Positions 62,268 through 64,000 of a stretch of 64,000 bases of DNA are shown one piece after another (positions within the stretch are counted from its first letter, which is position 1; every line of letters starts with the position of its first letter). The translations under genes and the position numbers were made by a program. Source of the DNA: MVRE01 sp015660965 (GTDB lineage: Archaea; Halobacteriota; Methanomicrobia; Methanomicrobiales; Methanospirillaceae); contig JBEKCC010000005.1 of assembly GCA_050015095.1 (NCBI GenBank), positions 62,001 through 126,000 on the forward strand, read 5' to 3'. Below the pieces are notes generated by a model. The model saw nothing but the letters and a program-made list of their open reading frames with translations, was not told where the DNA came from and searched no databases.

Positions 62268-64000
62268 TTACGCAATCTCTCGATGTACCGAAATGATATA
62301 GGTTGTTCCTAGTTCTCTTTCAACTTTTATTGTCCCATTAAGCTGTTCAACAAGATTATTCACAAGCCGGAGACCAAGCGATTCTGGGTTCTTCCAGTCT
62401 AGATTAGGGGGCAGTCCGATTCCATCATCCTTGATGACTAGTGTGAGAACCTTATTCTCGTACTGGCTGCTGATAGTGATCGTACCTTTTCGGTCGGACG
62501 GGAACGCATGGTTCAGTGCGTTCGAGATCAGTTCATTGATTATCAGGCCAAGCGGTATTGCAGTGTTGATATCAATCATGACCTTTTCGATGGCGATCTC
62601 CAAGGCTACTTTTTGGAAATTGACTCCATAGTATGAGAAGAGCTGGGTTGCAAGGAACTTTGTGTAGTCAGAGAGGTCGATCTGCGAGAGCTTCTCTGAC
62701 TGTGAGAGCTTTTCGTAGACAAGGGACATTGCCCTTACACGATGCTGAGTCTCTGCCATAATCTGTTTCATTTGTTTATCGTCAATCTGACGCATCTGGA
62801 GGTTTATAAGGCTGATGATGATCTGTAGGTTGTTCTTGACGCGGTGGTGGACTTCGCGTAGGAGCAGGACCTTTTCTTGGAGTGCCTTATTCAGCTCTTC
62901 AGTACGGTTTACCACTTTTTGTTCAAGTTCTTCGTTGAAATGTTTAAGCAGGTCTTCTGCACGCCTGCGTTCGGTGATATCTGAGAAGAAGCCGACACTG
63001 CGCATCCCTCCATCGATAAAGATATGCGTGGAGGAAATGTCCGCATACAGGATTGTTTTATCTTTTCGCAGTAACGGGATATTCATTGACATCATTTTTT
63101 CACCGCGTGACTGAGCTATAAATTCACCTATCGCGAAGTCCAAGGATTCTTTTGGAACAATATTCTCTACGCCTAGGGTGGTAAGTTCTCCTTCAGAATA
63201 CCCAAGCATCCTGCACATCGCCGGATTTGCATACATGAACTTCTTTGTCTCGATATCAGCAACCAAAATTCCTTCAACTGCTCCCTCAAAGAGGGACCGG
63301 AATCGCAGTTCTTTCTCAAGGAGTTTCTTTTCTATATGTTTACGTTCGGTAATATCACGCGCTATCCCGAGAACCGCAATGACATTCCCCTCCTTATCTT
63401 TTAACGGCACCGAACTAGTGTCAATCCAAAATTCCTGTTCACCGAATTGAATTTTCTCTTCCGTTTTTACGGGCTCTCCCGTTTCGAATACTTTCTTTAA
63501 CATAATGCCTTGTGCATCGGCAATACCAGGTGGGAAAAGACTTTTTCTTGGTGATCCAATCACCTGATTGTAAGGAAGGCGGAACAATTTCAGCGCAGCG
63601 GGATTGACGTACTTCATAGTATCATCCCTGTCAACGATGAAGATCTGATCCGGTAACGCTTCCGCAAGGGTACGATACCGCTCTTCGCTTTGGGCAAGCG
63701 CCTCATTAGTTTTCCTGTGCTCAGTGGTATCATAGGCAATAGTGGATGCGCCGATCAGACGGTTCTGTGTATCTTTGATCGGGGATACAGTCATGATGAC
63801 GTTGATCTGCCCGCCATCTTTTTTCATTCTCAGGGTTTCGTAACGGATAACGGGCATGCCATTCCTGATCTGTTCAAGAATTTTTTGGGTGTCATCCGGG
63901 TGATCCGGCGGCACCAGCAACGAGATATTCCTGCCGACTATTTCTTGTGCAGAATATTCATAGATCCGTTCGGCTCCGGCATTCCAGCTGGTGATGATCC
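62268..64000 (-). CDS. PAS-rich sensor histidine kinase, 5' end beyond the right edge
   Basis: The frame continues past position 63920 (TTG, not a convincing start) to the window edge with PAS-like sequence (WNAGAERIYEYSAQEIVGRN), so the gene is partial. Visible are three PAS/PAC units ending in VAYDTTEHRK-like, GIARDITERK and GFFSDITERRRAE, a coiled linker, a HisKA_2-type phosphoacceptor region (REVHHRVKNNLQIIISL) and an HATPase_c domain (NELISNALNHAF, KDDGIGLPP). It probably phosphorylates the REC-GAF protein downstream. No membrane helix is visible in this part. Confidence 0.9.
   Translation of the reverse strand, partial: IITSWNAGAERIYEYSAQEIVGRNISLLVPPDHPDDTQKILEQIRNGMPVIRYETLRMKKDGGQINVIMTVSPIKDTQNRLIGASTIAYDTTEHRKTNEALAQSEERYRTLAEALPDQIFIVDRDDTMKYVNPAALKLFRLPYNQVIGSPRKSLFPPGIADAQGIMLKKVFETGEPVKTEEKIQFGEQEFWIDTSSVPLKDKEGNVIAVLGIARDITERKHIEKKLLEKELRFRSLFEGAVEGILVADIETKKFMYANPAMCRMLGYSEGELTTLGVENIVPKESLDFAIGEFIAQSRGEKMMSMNIPLLRKDKTILYADISSTHIFIDGGMRSVGFFSDITERRRAEDLLKHFNEELEQKVVNRTEELNKALQEKVLLLREVHHRVKNNLQIIISLINLQMRQIDDKQMKQIMAETQHRVRAMSLVYEKLSQSEKLSQIDLSDYTKFLATQLFSYYGVNFQKVALEIAIEKVMIDINTAIPLGLIINELISNALNHAFPSDRKGTITISSQYENKVLTLVIKDDGIGLPPNLDWKNPESLGLRLVNNLVEQLNGTIKVERELGTTYIISVHREIA

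Overview
The window comes from the chromosome of a methanogenic euryarchaeon, most likely of the order Methanomicrobiales. Evidence: methanogenesis marker proteins (Mmp2 and MtxX/Mmp4), an HMf-type histone behind a TATA promoter, archaeal MetK, GatD/GatE and a tRNA-Gln with an A1-U72 pair, RFC large subunit, family B DNA polymerase, archaeal L10e, archaemetzincin, DUF555, DUF2070 and DUF5350 proteins, and many PAS/receiver signalling proteins. Genes are tightly packed, and many are joined by ATGA- or GTGA-type overlaps. Species cannot be fixed from sequence alone.

Layout. 1-7440: an edge fragment, thiC, mdh, the replicative-type polB, a split YeeE/YedE transporter pair and a membrane PAS protein. 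7484-13831: uvrA-uvrC-uvrB on the minus strand, bacterial-type nucleotide excision repair. 13998-18795: a tautomerase, HEAT-repeat proteins including a tandem pair with a C-terminal membrane module, a histone-deacetylase-fold enzyme, archaemetzincin and a UPF0146 protein. 18762-25864: rfcL, mmp2-mtxX, the histone, and metK-hisG-hisA-hisB. 25983-31799: a zinc-ribbon/PH-like protein and a probable DNA repair cassette made of a RecA/RadA-like protein without a P-loop, a frameshifted small protein and an inactivated PolB2-type polymerase, with a zinc-ribbon gene divergent from it.

31704-38693 is the reductive partial TCA block on the minus strand: rpl10e, fumarase alpha and beta, korD-A-B-C and sucC-D. 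With mdh it covers oxaloacetate to 2-oxoglutarate except for fumarate reductase. 38808-42233: a GC-rich NitT/TauT-type ABC transporter and a divergent HTH regulator, separated by a long inverted repeat. 42279-51902 (plus strand): argH, gatD (apparent AUA start), gatE, an RGG-box protein, and a run of translationally coupled genes ending in a DUF2070 membrane protein.

51903-64000 is accessory: a 5'-truncated TnpB, a PEBP lipoprotein, a redox-type small protein, a two-TM ion channel, tRNA-Gln, a RelBE-type toxin-antitoxin pair, secreted cysteine-rich and metallopeptidase-like proteins, a membrane-tethered receiver protein, and a histidine kinase/response regulator pair that runs off the right edge.

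The most unusual items are the PolB2 cassette with its broken small gene, the apparent AUA start of gatD, the peptidase/tethered-receiver pair, the secreted protein with a phospholipase-A2-like Cys-His-Asp motif, and the repeat tail on L10e. I saw no CRISPR array, rRNA gene or complete insertion sequence.
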